Numbered from the stretch's first letter, positions 47,520 to 58,880 are shown. The stretch: 64,000 nucleotides of DNA from Acestrorhynchus altus (GCA_034509495.1 CM067512.1:3913699-3977698), one strand, 5' to 3'. Program-made: numbers and translations. The notes: generated from the letters alone by a model not told the origin.

Positions 47520-47800
47520 TACACTCATTGTCAAAAATAGTCACCCCTGGTCTCCATTATAAGCACTTTGGCTGACCACTGCAAGCAGTGGCCCTTCCTT
47601 TACTCTACAAACACTCTTGTGCCCTATTTCAACAGGATAACATACTGCTGCTGTCTCAAGTGCTCGCTTTGAAGATACAGATACTGTTCTGTGGCCAGTT
47701 GCATCAGCAGACCGATCCCTGACTGAACATGTGTGGGATGATGTTGGACATGCAATACACAAAGAGTCTGTGATCAATGAAACCATCATACGGCCAAGCA
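47520..47800 (+). pseudogene. Tc1-like transposase fragment
   Basis: Plus strand: GLHYKHFG, LPLLYKHSCALFQQDN (second catalytic Asp), then WPVASADRSLTEHVWDDVG in another frame (a degraded SPDLSLVEHVWD, with the Glu kept). It is the same subfamily as 2740-3330 and 62640-63170 but more decayed. Confidence 0.6.
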
Positions 47801-48224
47801 CCTGTCTTTAAATACCGTGATGTAATATTATACCATCATTTCCTCATCTTCAGCACAAAATTAAGAACTACATTTATATACTTTATATTTTTATAATTAT
47901 ATTTATACGTTGGTAACAGTATAACATATAAAAGGTATACACTACCCGACTTACATTTCTAAACCAATGATATTGAAAATGTTTGTGTCTGCACGCTTGT
48001 GCAGTTTATTAGTACTACAGGTGTGCAGATGGTGTGGAAAAAAGATCCTATTTTCCTGGAAAATTGCCTCTCGCTCCACGGCCCACAACCATCACCACCC
48101 CGAGTGACACCACCATCAATCACCAATGCCCGTGAGGTGTATCTGACGAGAGTACATCACACCCGACACTCATAGCAGCATGCTAAAAGCTCTGCAATTG
48201 GCCCTTCAACTGTGTTTTGGCTAC

Positions 48225-48600
48225 TCTGTGTGGACAAAAGTATTGGGACACCTGCTCATTCATTCATTGTTTGTTCTGAAATCAAGAGTATTATAGAGAG
48301 GTTTTTGGTGGAGGAACTGTCTCTGCTCTCCAGGGAAGCATTGCGCATCAGTGGCATTAGTGAGAATATTAGATGATCTCCACCCTGCTTCATTCCCATC
48401 TCCCCAGCTCATCTCAAAAGTATGGGATGCAGCGCCATCATTCCAGAGAACACAGTTCCACTGCTCCACAGCTCAATGCTGGTGGGGTTTATACCCCTAT
48501 GGCACACACCTGGCATTAGAAACGGTGCCAATAGGTTCATGTTCACCTGCTTCAGAGAGTTCTATTCTATTTGGACGTATAATGTATAAGTGACACATGA
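48225..48600 (-). mobile_element. MITE-like element, family A, minus orientation
   Basis: One end TGTGTGGACAAAAGTATTGG, GACACC. Inside are GTCTCTGCTCTCCAGGGAAG, ATTCCAGAGAACACAGTTCC, ACTGCTCCACAGCTCAATGC and ATGGCACACACCTGGCATTA. The other end is near TCTATTCTATTTGGACG. It is close to full length for the family. Confidence 0.78.
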
Positions 48601-48939
48601 TCTACAGTCATGAATCCATGAGGGTTTGAGTGCACACGAGCCAGCACGTGGCTTATTTCCTAAAATTGTACCAAGACAAGGAGTTCTCTCTGATGCTTCT
48701 GAGGACATCAACTCTTATCATGAGAACACCCAATTAGTAAGCAAATGTTTTTGCCACCCTCAGGTACTCTCAGACGAAATTGCAATATTTTGATTGACAC
48801 TCTCTAAAGGGTAATTATTCACAGAGAGCTATCTGTTTGCCGCATTTGGCACAGTTCTGCCTAGGCAAGTATAAATATTTCATCACTACCTTTAATTCTG
48901 TCAGGCTGACGCCTGTGCCTCCTCTGTACTTCTGTGTTC

Positions 48940-49352
48940 CTGACTGTAGTACATGTCCAAAAGACATATCCAAGCCATAAACACAACCTGTCCGAATATT
49001 TATGGACTTGCAAAGCTTTTCTCATCCCTGTGAAGAAGTATTGCCAATAGAACAGGACTCTCTGGAGCAGATAAATGAATATGAAGCTAATGCCAGGTGT
49101 GGGTTAGAGGGGTCTAAAGCCCCCCAGCATTGAGCTGTGGAACAGTGGAGCTGTGTTCTATGGAATGATGACGTTCCATCCAGTACTTTTGGGATGAGAT
49201 GGGGATGAGATTGTCCAACATCCTAAATGCAATCAGATCCTTACAGCGATGCTCATAAATCTAGAGAGAAGCCTTCCTTGGACAGTGACTCCAACAAAAA
49301 CAGAATGATAATGAGTGAGTAGGTGTCCTGATACATTTGTCCATATAGTATA
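48940..49352 (+). mobile_element. MITE-like element, family A, best preserved
   Basis: Starts near CTGTCCGAATATTTATGGAC, then GCCAATAGAACAGGACTCTC, CCCAGCATTGAGCTGTGGAA, CAGTGGAGCTGTGTTCTATG, TCCAGTACTTTTGGGATGAG and AAGCCTTCCTTGGACAGTGA. It ends GTGTCCTGATACATTTGTCC, ATATAGTATAG. The ends are short inverted repeats of the ATGGACAAAAGTATTGGGAC type. No ORF. Confidence 0.8.
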
Positions 49353-49794
49353 GTGTAGGTATGGGGTTAAACCTGGGGTAACATTGTGCATTGTGATACT
49401 AATGTGGGTTTAGCAAGTTTGATATCTGATATGATACGATAATACGGGAGGAAAGTTCTAGCAGTAGTTTCTTATAATTCATACTTCTTACAGAAATATG
49501 GGGCAGATGATTGGACGGGGGCAAATGATGTCTCGTGGTAGAACTGTCGCTGAATCTTTAATGGGTTGAGAGCTCAAAGAACACTGGGCTGGAGTTGCTT
49601 TGTAGTACACACTGCAAAAAATCATGTAAAACTACAAAGATATTTCAAAAATGAGATGTAAATTCTTATATTAAGCAAGACAATCTACCGTGAGCATTAA
49701 AATCTAGGTCTTTGCTTCATACAAATGTCTTAAGAGTAAGAAAATATGAAGATGAAGCACGATTTACGCCATAATTCTCACAACAGGGCCATTT

Positions 49795-49985
49795 AGAGAA
49801 GCTAATTCACCTGAGATCCATGTTTTTGTAATGTGGGAGGAGACCAGAGTCCCTGTTTATGACTCAATATTCAATATTGAGTCCATATTCCTTCTGAACT
49901 CCACCCAGATAGGGCCTTGAACCCAGGACCCCAGTGCTGGGATCTGAACATCATAACCTCCAAGCCACCTTGCCACGAACTCAGT
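49795..49985 (-). mobile_element. tRNA-derived SINE, minus strand
   Basis: On the minus strand: GGCAAGGTGGCTTGGAGGTT (box A side), GTCCTGGGTTCAAGGCCC (box B GGTTCAAGGCC), GGGTGGAGTTCAGAAGG, and further on GTCTCCTCCCACATTAC. It is the same SINE body as 63255-63640, degraded at its 3' end. Confidence 0.7.
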
Positions 49986-50394
49986 ATGAGACTATTTCTT
50001 TCATCCACGTTTCTTGGTGAGATTATGTTGCTAGAGACTCAAAAGAATCCACGTCTTATGAGCAGACTTTGCTTCATGTTGTTTTAATTTGAGTAAGAAA
50101 TGGCAATATAATCTTACCAAGCCTGAGAGAAAGTCTCCACAATATCTTATTGTGCGAGGAAAATTAATTCACGTGGCATTCTTCATTTGCATATTTTGTC
50201 GCTGAAGACCGAAGACATGTGTAGAGCGAAGAGCTGGAGATTATTGTTGGTTTTAAGAAACCCAGTAAAACCTGCTTAAGCATTTACATCTCGTTCTTTG
50301 GCATATTTTCTCTTTCCTGTACATGTATTTTTGCAGTGTCGTTACAAATAAACAGAGTTTTTTGGTCCCATTTCAAAATGCTTGAAGTAAGATC

Positions 50395-50625
50395 ATGTAA
50401 GGGTACTTGCCAACACCTAGGGGGGCAATTTAGCACAGCCAGCTCACCCACTACGTGCACTTTTGGAAGGCAGGAGGAGATGCAGTACCCAGAGGGAACC
50501 CACACAGTCACAGGACAAACACACCAAACTGCTGCCAGCGACCAGAGGAGGGGTTGAACGCACAACCCCAGGCATCTAGAGCTGTGTGACACATGCTGTC
50601 TGCGGTGCCACTGTGCCAATCCGAT
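50395..50625 (-). mobile_element. tRNA-derived SINE, minus strand
   Basis: Minus-strand GGCACAGTGGCACC, TGCGTTCAACCCCTCC (box B), TGTGGGTTCCCTCTGGGTAC, TTCCAAAAGTGCACGTAGTG and GCTAAATTGCCCCCCTAGG follow the order of a DANA-like SINE. A 119-codon minus ORF over it is an artefact. Confidence 0.72.
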
Positions 50626-50734
50626 TCCACTATAATGATCCATCTTACATGGATTAATTCAGAGAACAACAGGTTCTCCTTTTGAGTTGAGGTTCAACTG
50701 TTGTTGTGGTTGCTTGTTTTCAACTCTTAAAATG

Positions 50735-50975
50735 AAAGGTGATTCAGATTGAGGGTCTTTGAGCAGCACCATAGAAGATCCACTTTTAGTTCCATAAGAA
50801 CCAAGTTTGTAATACGTAAGATATGTGAGTGTGAAGAAGGTTCTTCATCAATTTAGAAGATTCTTCAGAAGGTCTTCCAGATTTGCATATCTATTACAAA
50901 CATAGTTGTTATGGGGAAAAGTGGATCTTCACTCAAAGAACCATTTGAAGCACGTTCATTTTTAACAGCGGGGGT
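50735..50975. mobile_element. MITE-like element, family B copy
   Basis: CACCATAGAAGATCCACTTT, TAGTTCCATAAGAACCA, AGAAGGTTCTTCATC and CTCAAAGAACCATTTGAAGC, and ends close to a (GGAT) run at 50976-50995. Confidence 0.65.
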
Positions 50976-52169
50976 GGATGGATGGATGGATGGATGAGGG
51001 TTGCTGGCACTGCTTTGTGATGTTTTAGAAGAAAATTATGATGTTCTGAGCTTAAGGTTGATGAATTAATTGTAGAGTTCTACACAGCAGATCTAGATTG
51101 ATGTGCTGGATTGTGTTTCTCAGAACAATAGGGGATGAAGTCGGCTGCCATTGTTGGCCTGAAAGCTATGAAAGTTTTTACGTCAAACTTTTCAACCCAT
51201 ATGATCTTTGAATTGCCTATGAAATAGGTTCCCCCTCCAGAAACAATGGGTCAAAGCTCAGCTGAAGAAGGATTAGAGAGACAGCAGAACAATCCAAATA
51301 ATCAAATGGCAATCAAGAAGAGCAAAGGCTGCCAGAATGCAGGTGAAAATATATGAATATATTAATACATTAATTCATAATACATCATTAATTGGCCTTC
51401 AGAGAGAAAATCCAACATTTTCAGATACTTCAAATATTAATCTTCAGTAGTACAACACTGGGTTTGTGGACCTACGAAATTAAAACGAGAGGACCTTAGG
51501 TCTGTGTCATCTATCCTAGCCAGCTACCTTGGTGCTGCCTGGCTTTAGAAGCTGTTGGCAGATGTAGGCTCTAGACGACAGGTTCTCCATTGCATTGCAT
51601 ATCTAGGTGAGAGAGTGTGTTACATCAGTAGAGGAAGGGATTCGGCTGTTAGACTAAAAGCGAAGTCTTGCTGGTTCAGAGGGTGCATGCTGACAGCAGT
51701 CAAGAAGGATCAAGTCAGCATTTGTGGATAAAATATGTGGAAAAATAACTTAGTCTGGAAAGCCAAAAGTAACTGCAGGTCAGATATTGTTTACTGACCA
51801 ATTCGATTCCAGCACACTGAGGCACTTGAATAATGACTCAGCAGGTTCATTGAGTCACACCATTATTCTTGGTACTAAGAGGCCCAGCACCATGGTGGTG
51901 GAAGAATGGACAGTCTGATGCCTACAGCCACTGAGACACAGTCAGGTCCTTTGGATCTCCAGTCATAAATCAATGTACCTTAGTTTGAAAAACCAAATGT
52001 GGTCACTGAATGGCTTGAACTTCTCCTTCTAATGCAGTAGCAAGGAAAAGCTTGGGCACCTCCTGTCCAAATGACTGTTAGTGTGAACAGCTAAGCAAGA
52101 CGATGATGGAATGATCTCCAAAAGCATCAATTGAAGGACGACACATTGCATTACACTTGCAGTTTGGCA

Positions 52170-52810
52170 AGTATCACAGCTTGAATTTGAATTTGAAAAT
52201 GAATTTTCATTCATTGTTCCTGCAAAGAACTTCCAGTTCTGTGAGATTCCTGAGCCTAGAGATTCCTGTTGCTGAGCCTAGAGTCTGTTAGAGCTTCCTG
52301 AAGGTCTTTTGCAGTCAAGTAGGGTTTGCATTTCTATCAATCTTACAGACAGCTGTCTCAGATCTTGGCCTCCAATGTTCCTCTCCACTCCGTTTCTTAA
52401 TTATATTTAGAACGAAGGAAATGGCAACGTGAAAACGCTTTACTGTCTTCTTATAGCTTCTCCTACTTTGTGGACCATATTCATTTTCAGAGTGCTAGGC
52501 AGCTGCTTAGAAGAACCCATGGGTGCTGATTTTTGGGACAAGGTTAGAGGACTTTTTTAAACTTTGAAATTTGCATGACCTGGCCTTTCCCAGCGATGGC
52601 TGTGGACTGGCCATAACTCTAACAGGCTAATTAAGGATTGACGACTCACACAAAGTGATCTGGGTGCTCAAATCTCCCAGGGTTCCCATAGTTTTGCAAG
52701 GTACTCCATTCCATTTTTCCCTCTAGAATTGTTGATCATTTGATCAAATTGCTTAACTGTTCAGTTTATTTTGAACAGGTTCGCCCACATTTTTGCATGC
52801 CCAGGTTAAT
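52170..52810 (-). pseudogene. Tc1-like relic with internal deletions
   Basis: Shares CTTCCAGTTCTGTGAGATTC, GGTCTTTTGCAGTCAA, CTAGGCAGCTGCTTAGAAGA and ACCCATGG-GCTGATTTTTGG with the copy at 27480-28545 in the same orientation and order. The central catalytic blocks are deleted. It ends near CATTTTTGCATGCCC, a terminal-repeat-like word. Confidence 0.7.
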
Positions 52811-53084
52811 CATGTCACACTGTTGGACGTGGCCACAGTTTGCTTTTACGGCAGGATGTCTGAATGAGGGTCACAGAGGACATTTTATCAGCGGTAAAAA
52901 AAAGAAGATAAGTCAACATTTTTAGGACACCCAGCTTACATTTCTCTTTGAAATAAAGTCTCTGGAGTGTGTTAATCTTGCACTGAGCCGTGTGAAAGCG
53001 GGGTCCCTTTAAATCACTTAACATTTACTTACCTGCGTGAAGATTTGTTTCCCTGGCCCGGGTTGTAAAACACATTTTATATCT

Positions 53085-53315
53085 ATAAAGGGGAAGTGGA
53101 ACTACGTTCTCTGTAATGATGGTGCTCCATCCATTACTTTTGGGAGATGGGGAGTTGGAAATGAGGATTTGAGTGTAATCAAATCCTCACAGCAATGACC
53201 CAAAATCTAGTGGAAAGTCTTCCCTGGACAGTTACTTCACCAAAAGTACCCCTTTTAGTCCCCTTGATTTTGGAAGCAGTGTTCCCAATACTTTCATCCA
53301 TATGGTGTTTAAGGT
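53085..53315 (+). mobile_element. MITE-like element, family A fragment
   Basis: AAGTGGAACTACGTTCTCTG, TAATGATGGTGCTCCATCCA, AAAGTCTTCCCTGGACAG and CAATACTTTCATCCATATGG match the 3' half of family A. Confidence 0.65.
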
Positions 53316-53828
53316 CTCCTGTGGCTGCAGAACTTCCCAGTTAATTTTACCAGCCTCTGAAACCCCGTCAATCTCTAACCAAACATAATTCAAGAGTAAA
53401 GGTGTGACAGGAGGAGTGTATTTGCCCACGTGATTTAGATGGTAGGGGCAAAAACTGAAGAAATAGCTGTAGTTTGTGCCAACAGGGGCAAAAAGCAGTG
53501 CACAGCACTGTAACGCAGGTGTGTTACATTATGTTACAGGTTACAAAATCCACAGCAATGAGAGTCTTATTAGAGGAATATTCTAGCAGTTCAGCAGGAA
53601 AAAAAAAACTTTTAAATCTCTTTTAGATCCTTTCAGGTCACAGAGGTCTTTCCATCTTTCAAAAATCATACCAGTGTTAATGGTTTCTCACTAAGGACTG
53701 ATGAGCTTTATCCACTTATCTCAAAAGCTTATTAACCTCATGGACTCTATGCCAATTTTGTGGGAGGTTTTGTAGTTTTCGAGTTTTTAGAGCCAAAAAA
53801 TTGAAAAGTATTTGATAGAAGACAGTCA

Positions 53829-53833
53829 CATAT

Positions 53834-53873
<40 letters not shown>

Positions 53874-53904
53874 TTTATATATATATATATATATATACCT
53901 ATAA
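53829..53904. repeat. AT-rich perfect-arm hairpin
   Basis: TATAGGTATATATAT..., about 30 bases of TA repeat, a short GATGTTT spacer, more TA repeat and ...ATATATACCTATA. The unique ends (ATAGGTATA/TATACCTAT) are complementary, so the whole stretch can fold as one long hairpin or cruciform. Confidence 0.93.
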
Positions 53905-53974
53905 GCCATGAATCTGCAGTAAAACAAAAAATATACAATACATCACTTTACACTTAATAAATATAAAATCTGAA

Positions 53975-54355
53975 ACCCCTCTCTCTGATCAGTCAGAGTC
54001 TGTATGCAGGTTGAGCATCAGCCCCGCCTCCTCTCTCTGATCAGTCCAGAGTCTGTATACAGGTTGAGCATCCAGCCCCGCCCCTCTCTCTCTGATCAGT
54101 CTCAGAGTCTGTATGGAGTTGAGCATCCCAGCCCCGCCTCCTCTCCTGATCAGTCAGAGTCTGTATGCAGGTTGAGCATCAGCCCCGCCTCCTCTCTCTG
54201 ATCAGTCAGAGTCTGTATGCAGGTTGAGCATCAGCCCCGCCCCCTCTCTCTGATCAGTCAGACTCTGTATGCAGGTTGAGCATGTACATGTGGACAGAGC
54301 AGTAAACATGCACTGGAAGCTGTTTTGGGATTTAAACTGGAATTAAATTCATTTG
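53975..54355. repeat. Intron 2 copy of the 52-bp repeat, six units, with tail
   Basis: About six units of the same 52-bp repeat, some with one- or two-base insertions (for example GATCAGTCCAGAG and GATCAGTCTCAGAG). They end in the shared tail GAGCATGTACATGTGGACAG, AGCAGTAAACATGCACTG. The indels make this the most irregular array of the family here; they may be real or an assembly effect. Confidence 0.85.
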
Positions 54356-55324
54356 AAAAGGGAATGTAATTATTTTCTGAGTTCATGTTTTACTCATGCC
54401 AGCAAATTCTGCAGCATGAGAAGCATTTAACACACTCTTACTCCTGAAACCTGTGAAAATACCAGCAGGTCATCCTTCCTTTTTACTGACCACTTGAAGT
54501 GCCTGTGGAGAGACTCCAGCGCCGTAAGACACTTGAATTGATATTCAGCAGGCTGAATCGAGTCCCACGTCTGAGCGTGTTCAGCAATGAGAATTCAGCT
54601 TCAGCATTATGACGACTGTGATTAGGGACATTTTAACGTCTAAAGCCTTTCTGACAAAGATTAAATGGCACAGGCTCTGAATTCCGCAGATGTGATAAGA
54701 CCTTCACCTGCAGCGGAAAGGCTGTGACGTCTTCTGAGACTGAGCACTCTTTGGAGTATCGAATGGTTCTGCATTATAAACATTTTTTTTTTCCATTGTG
54801 TCCAAAGTGATTGATGAACATCAACTGGAGAAGTTGGGCATGTGACAGATTCATTTGTTCAGCATGTCACGGAAGTCAAGGCAAAGGGTCTGCTACTAGA
54901 ATCATCACCATTTGCATGCTGATTGGCTCATTTCCTTTTCATGTCAGCGTTGGAGGCCACATGCACACTGACTGACGGAGGCTTTGGATTCAGTTACTGC
55001 AGCACTTTAGAAAGCAATGGCGTGTATTAGGCCACGCTTTTCTAAAATATTAATCCAGCATCGCAAAATCCATTTATCACTGGCCAGACCTTACGCGGTT
55101 GCACTCGGGACACTGAGCCACAAATTGAGTTTCAGCTGCATATATTACATGTGTGGCTTCTCCTGCTGGAAAGCAGAGACATTATTCTATTACTTCAGCT
55201 GAGACCATGTGTGTAACTGCAGACAAGATATATCACATTGCTGCGGAGCTCTATAGTATGAGCTCTGAAAAAAAAAAAAAACTGTTCTGAGCTCATTTCA
55301 CTCTGTTTCTATCGTTTCTTTTAG

Positions 55325-55408
55325 GAGACAACAACGGCTGGCCTCATTTGTTTGACAAATATTTCGGAGTTCCCAGTAATGACCCCAGAACCAAATCGAA
55401 CACTTGCC
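55325..55408 (+). CDS. rxfp1: Relaxin receptor 1-like, coding exon 3 (LDLa-LRR linker)
   Basis: An 84-base exon, phase 1 to phase 1, with acceptor TTTTAG|GAG and donor GCC|GTGAGT. With the G from exon 2 it reads GDNNGWPHLFDKYFG and then a polar, variable stretch ending at Cys. The GDxxGW motif and the FDKYF that follows are the conserved linker between the LDLa module and the leucine-rich repeats. In RXFP1 the linker contributes to relaxin binding and activation. RXFP2 has GDTSGWATIF at this place, so GDNNGW plus FDKYF favours RXFP1. The polar part is shorter than in human RXFP1 as I recall it, so linker length may differ between fish and mammals. The exon is isolated, 25.4 kb from exon 2 and 2.3 kb from exon 4, but the reading frame carries through both junctions without a break. 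Confidence 0.93.
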
Positions 55409-55599
55409 GTGAGTATGCTCTCTTCATACTTCAACCAGATCTGTAGAACTCTCCTACATGGCTTAACCGGTCCAATATGAATTCTCTTCCTCTTTCGTCT
55501 GTTTCTTCTTCACTTCATTTGTTCCAGTTAGGCGTCTGCACTGGTTTGCAGTGGTTGTGTGTTGAGGGGAGTAAATGTATCAGCCTTAACTCCTGTTGT

Positions 55600-55830
55600 G
55601 CCGGAATTCGGGAATTCGCTGTTGCTCGTGCACCTTTTCCCACCACATTTTCAACTTCCAGTCAACTTCCCGTTAATATGCTCTGATACAGAACTCTGAG
55701 CACGACCTTCTGTGTCTGACCCACTTTGTGGAAGGTGTTTATGTCTCCTGTCCCCCATGATTGAGGTTGCGCATGCTGAACCAGACCCAGCATTTATACC
55801 GTTTGAATAGTAATTTACTCAAAATGATAT
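55600..55830 (-). pseudogene. Tc1-like relic fragment
   Basis: CTGTTGCTCGTGCACCTTTT, CCCACCACATTTTC and AATATGCTCTGATACAGA match 15890-16010 of the larger minus-strand relic in the same orientation. It corresponds to the N-terminal, DNA-binding end of the transposase. Confidence 0.6.
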
Positions 55831-56879
55831 TATTCGAGTAATTTGAGATTCTGGAGCTCTGATTTTCATGAGCTATAGTGTTGAATCACTCTATTTTATT
55901 TGCATTGGTCTTCTTGGCACTTGCTCAGGAGAGGTGTGAATATTTAGTATCCACCAAGCTCTAAGGAAAAATGGCTTTGGTTTAGTAATATTTAGCCTTT
56001 AACCCATAGTTCATAATCCATAAATCATAGGTGCTGCAAACCCGGTTTGGAAGTGAAATATGACCGTGGTGTTTTCCTCAAGGACTGCAGAAGAATGCTT
56101 TCTGCTTCACCTGTAGAGCTGCCTAGATTCAATTTGTCCATAGTTTTATTGAGCTTTTGTTCTGCCCTTGTGCATCTTTTTTTTCTTTTTTTTTTTACGG
56201 TTCCCATTTCTGGAAATGCATTTTGTCCTCAATTGACCTTGAGTCACTTTAGTACAAAGAACATGTGCTTCTCATGGACCAGGAGCTTTAGATGTCCATG
56301 TAATGTACTGATCTGCGTTCTGCTCACTCCTCTGTATATGTTACGTTTCCTGATTTGCATTTCAATCATAGCTGAAGAGAACAGAACAATAAAGCAACCA
56401 TATGCAGCCTCAATTATATGAGGAATGTCTCCTGGAAAATGTCCTTTCTTTGAATTGTCCCCCTCAGGGGTGGGGTGGGTGGTTCGGTAGGTAGGTACTT
56501 TAGTCATCACAAGAGAAATTGAGGTAATATGTATCAGGGAAATGGTGATTATACCATATGATGAAAACCTGAACATAGTATAATGTTAAAGTAAGCGCAG
56601 AAAAAAACACCGTATTTTAAATCGTCACCTTTAATTACGATGTTTCTACGACTGTGCCGTGTCGAGTCTCATTCTTCTGGAAACCAAACCACACAAACAA
56701 CCCACTCGTGCTCTTTTTGGAATCAAACCCTACACAGATAATAACCTGGTTAACAGACGTGATGTTCATAATTAATACTGTACAAAATATATCTTGATTT
56801 ATTGATATTTATATATTATTTATGAAGAACCTGGAGATTTCATGCAAACACCTGGAAAACTAAATAGAATTCATCCTGC

Positions 56880-57222
56880 TTTTGTTGGAGTAACCGTCTC
56901 TACTGTCCAGGAAACACTGTGAACTACATTTTAAAGCATGGCTGCAAGGATTTGATTGCACTCAGCTATAATGTGTTAGTGATATCAGAATCATCACCTC
57001 AACCCATCCCAAATGTATTAGATGGAGCACCATCCTCTGCTCCACAGATCAATGCATGGGGGGCTTTATACTCCCCTTGGACACACCTGGCATTAGATGG
57101 TGCTGAGAGGTTCATGTTGAGTCATATTCTATTGGAAGTACTTCGCTAAGGGACTAGACAAGCTGTGTGTGTGCAGTTTTACAAGAGGTGTCCACAAATA
57201 TTTGGACATATAGTGTATAACC
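56880..57222 (-). mobile_element. MITE-like element, family A, minus orientation
   Basis: GTCTCTACTGTCCAGGAAAC, AATGTATTAGATGGAGCACC, CACAGATCAATGCATGGGGG, CACACCTGGCATTAGATGG and the end GAGGTGTCCACAAATATTTG, GACATATAGTGTATAA. It overlaps the general region of exon 4's upstream intron but not the acceptor. Confidence 0.78.
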
Positions 57223-57674
57223 TCAGCTCCTACAATGTAAAATCTGGAGGGGGGTTGTTTCAGCTCCACTACTTTGTCCTTGGTTTTGATACGGACTCTA
57301 TTCCAACAGTGTCTTCACTTGGGCTTAACATACAATAATACAATTGTGTCCACAAACATTTGGACATATTGGGTTGGTTTTCCTCATGGTGATTAAGCCT
57401 TATCTTCAACTTCATAGTATTCTGGATAGAGATTCTCCACTGAAGTGAACTAGGACTGGCTTTAAACATTGTCCAGTAAACCGACCCATTATGTCCAGAA
57501 GTTTGTGGACATGACCATGATATATTATTTGTGCTCCTCCAATGATGATTTGAATGATGTCATGATTATGATGTCGTCAGCAGTAAAATCTGTTTAGTAC
57601 CATTGAGTCCTCTGTACGTTCAATCTCTGTCTCAATTTTCCCCTGTGGTATGTCTCTGTCTGTCTGTCCTCCAG

Positions 57675-57780
57675 TGCTCGGCGCGGTTCCAGCCGAGTGT
57701 CAGTGCAGGGATTTGGAGCTGGACTGTGACGGCGCTCTCTTTAAAGACGTCCCTGAGGTCTCCATTAATGTCACCATGAT
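57675..57780 (+). CDS. rxfp1: Relaxin receptor 1-like, coding exon 4 (LRR N-terminal cap)
   Basis: A 106-base exon, phase 1 in and phase 2 out. The acceptor CTCCAG follows a pyrimidine-rich tract and the donor is GAT|GTGAGT. With the C carried from exon 3 it reads LLGAVPAECQCRDLELDCDG, then LFKDVPEVSINVTMM. Together with the last Cys of exon 3 this gives the C...CxC...C pattern of an LRRNT cap that seals the start of the extracellular leucine-rich repeat solenoid. ELDCD followed by VP-VS-NVT is typical of RXFP1, where an N-glycosylation sequon NVT lies just before the first repeat. The LRR solenoid is the high-affinity relaxin-binding surface. The exon is intact, with no stop or frameshift, which argues for a live gene and not a pseudogene. 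Confidence 0.95.
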
Positions 57781-58264
57781 GTGAGTTCCACCACAGTCCG
57801 CCTGGCAAACGGATGGTCCACTTGGAAGTGTGTGTACCAGTCCTCACTCTTGCGCGCACACTCTGTGCAGGTGTCAAAACACAAGAACACACATTTCGAT
57901 CTCCGCTCGAGAGATTAAGGCTCCGCAAAGCTGCATAATATATGTGTACCAGGAGACATTTGTCTTAGCATAAATGCAGCAGTCTGTATGGGGGGCTTTG
58001 ATACACTGTCTGAGTGAATTAGTCAGGGCTGTCAGAACCAAATACTGCTGTAAAATGCACACACACACTCCTGTACTGGAGGGCTGCAAACACACACACA
58101 CACACTTTTTTTTTTTTAACTGCACAGAGTTTTGGAAAAACAAATAAAGGTAAACAACCATTTGTGATTTGATGTGCTCATGTGAACGTGTTCAACTCAT
58201 CATTTGCAAACCTCTCGTGCAGCATTTAGCTTATTGAGGTGCTGGTGAAACTGAACAAATTCAC

Positions 58265-58695
58265 GCAGTGATTGCGGTGACATGTACTCGGTAATCTGAT
58301 AACTCAAAAAAATATGATTTTTTTTATTCATCCGATCAACACCTTTACATGCGCTTGAGTGATCAGATACTGGGGAAACTCTGCGTCTGTAGGAGTCAGG
58401 CAGTAATCAGGTTTCTGCTTTGAAACCAGCCAATGAGCTCACAGAAGGGGATACGGAATAAACAGCATGTAAAATGTCAAAGAGTGAAAGAAAAACAGAG
58501 AGATTAAAGAGAAAAGGTGGACTGAGAAATCTGATTACTGAGCTGCAATTCCAGATTTCTTAATTAGATTAGTCTGACCTAAGAAACTGGAGTTAGATAC
58601 TGTTTACATATTTACTAAAAATTACTAATAATCAGAGTCAGAAGAAATCTGATTCGGATCGGATTATTAAGTGCATGTAAATGCATTCAATGTTC
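58265..58695. mobile_element. MITE-like element, family C copy
   Basis: TTTACATGCGCTTGAGTGAT, CAGATACTGGGGAAACTCTG and GCTTTGAAACCAGCCAATGA match 25930-26040, and the end CGGATTATTAAGTGCATGTA, AATGCATTCAATG is the inverted form of the start. No ORF. Confidence 0.7.
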
Positions 58696-58880
58696 TTATA
58701 TTTAAAGAAAGCCGGGGTGGGTTTCCCAAAAGCTTCTTACATAAAGATGATTCTTAGATGGTTGAGGGAACGTCACACGGACCCTCTCTCATCTTAACGA
58801 TAAGAGGATTTGAGGAAAATGGATAGGATTTAAGATTATAGTGGAAAGCAGCACTCTTGGCTTTTCAGAGCCTGTACCTG

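Larger units (their letters stand above)
29957..55324 (+). other. rxfp1: rxfp1 intron 2
   Basis: A phase 1 intron of 25.4 kb, filled with the transposon relics, SINEs and simple repeats listed separately. Stretches where I recognise nothing: 29960-30590, 31990-32720, 32880-33505, 36500-36990, 37200-38455, 38645-39435, 39725-40125, 40745-41670, 42445-44065, 45355-45995, 46510-47515, 47805-48220, 49360-49790, 51000-52165, 53320-53820 and 54360-55320. No cassette exon with RXFP-like sequence was found in them. Confidence 0.65.
55409..57674 (+). other. rxfp1: rxfp1 intron 3
   Basis: A 2.3 kb phase 1 intron. 55600-55830 is a Tc1 fragment and 56880-57222 a family A MITE; the rest shows no further exon. 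A poly-T tract is at 56166-56197. Fragments of family A-like ends (ACAATTGTGTCCACAAACAT) recur at 57340-57370. Confidence 0.65.
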
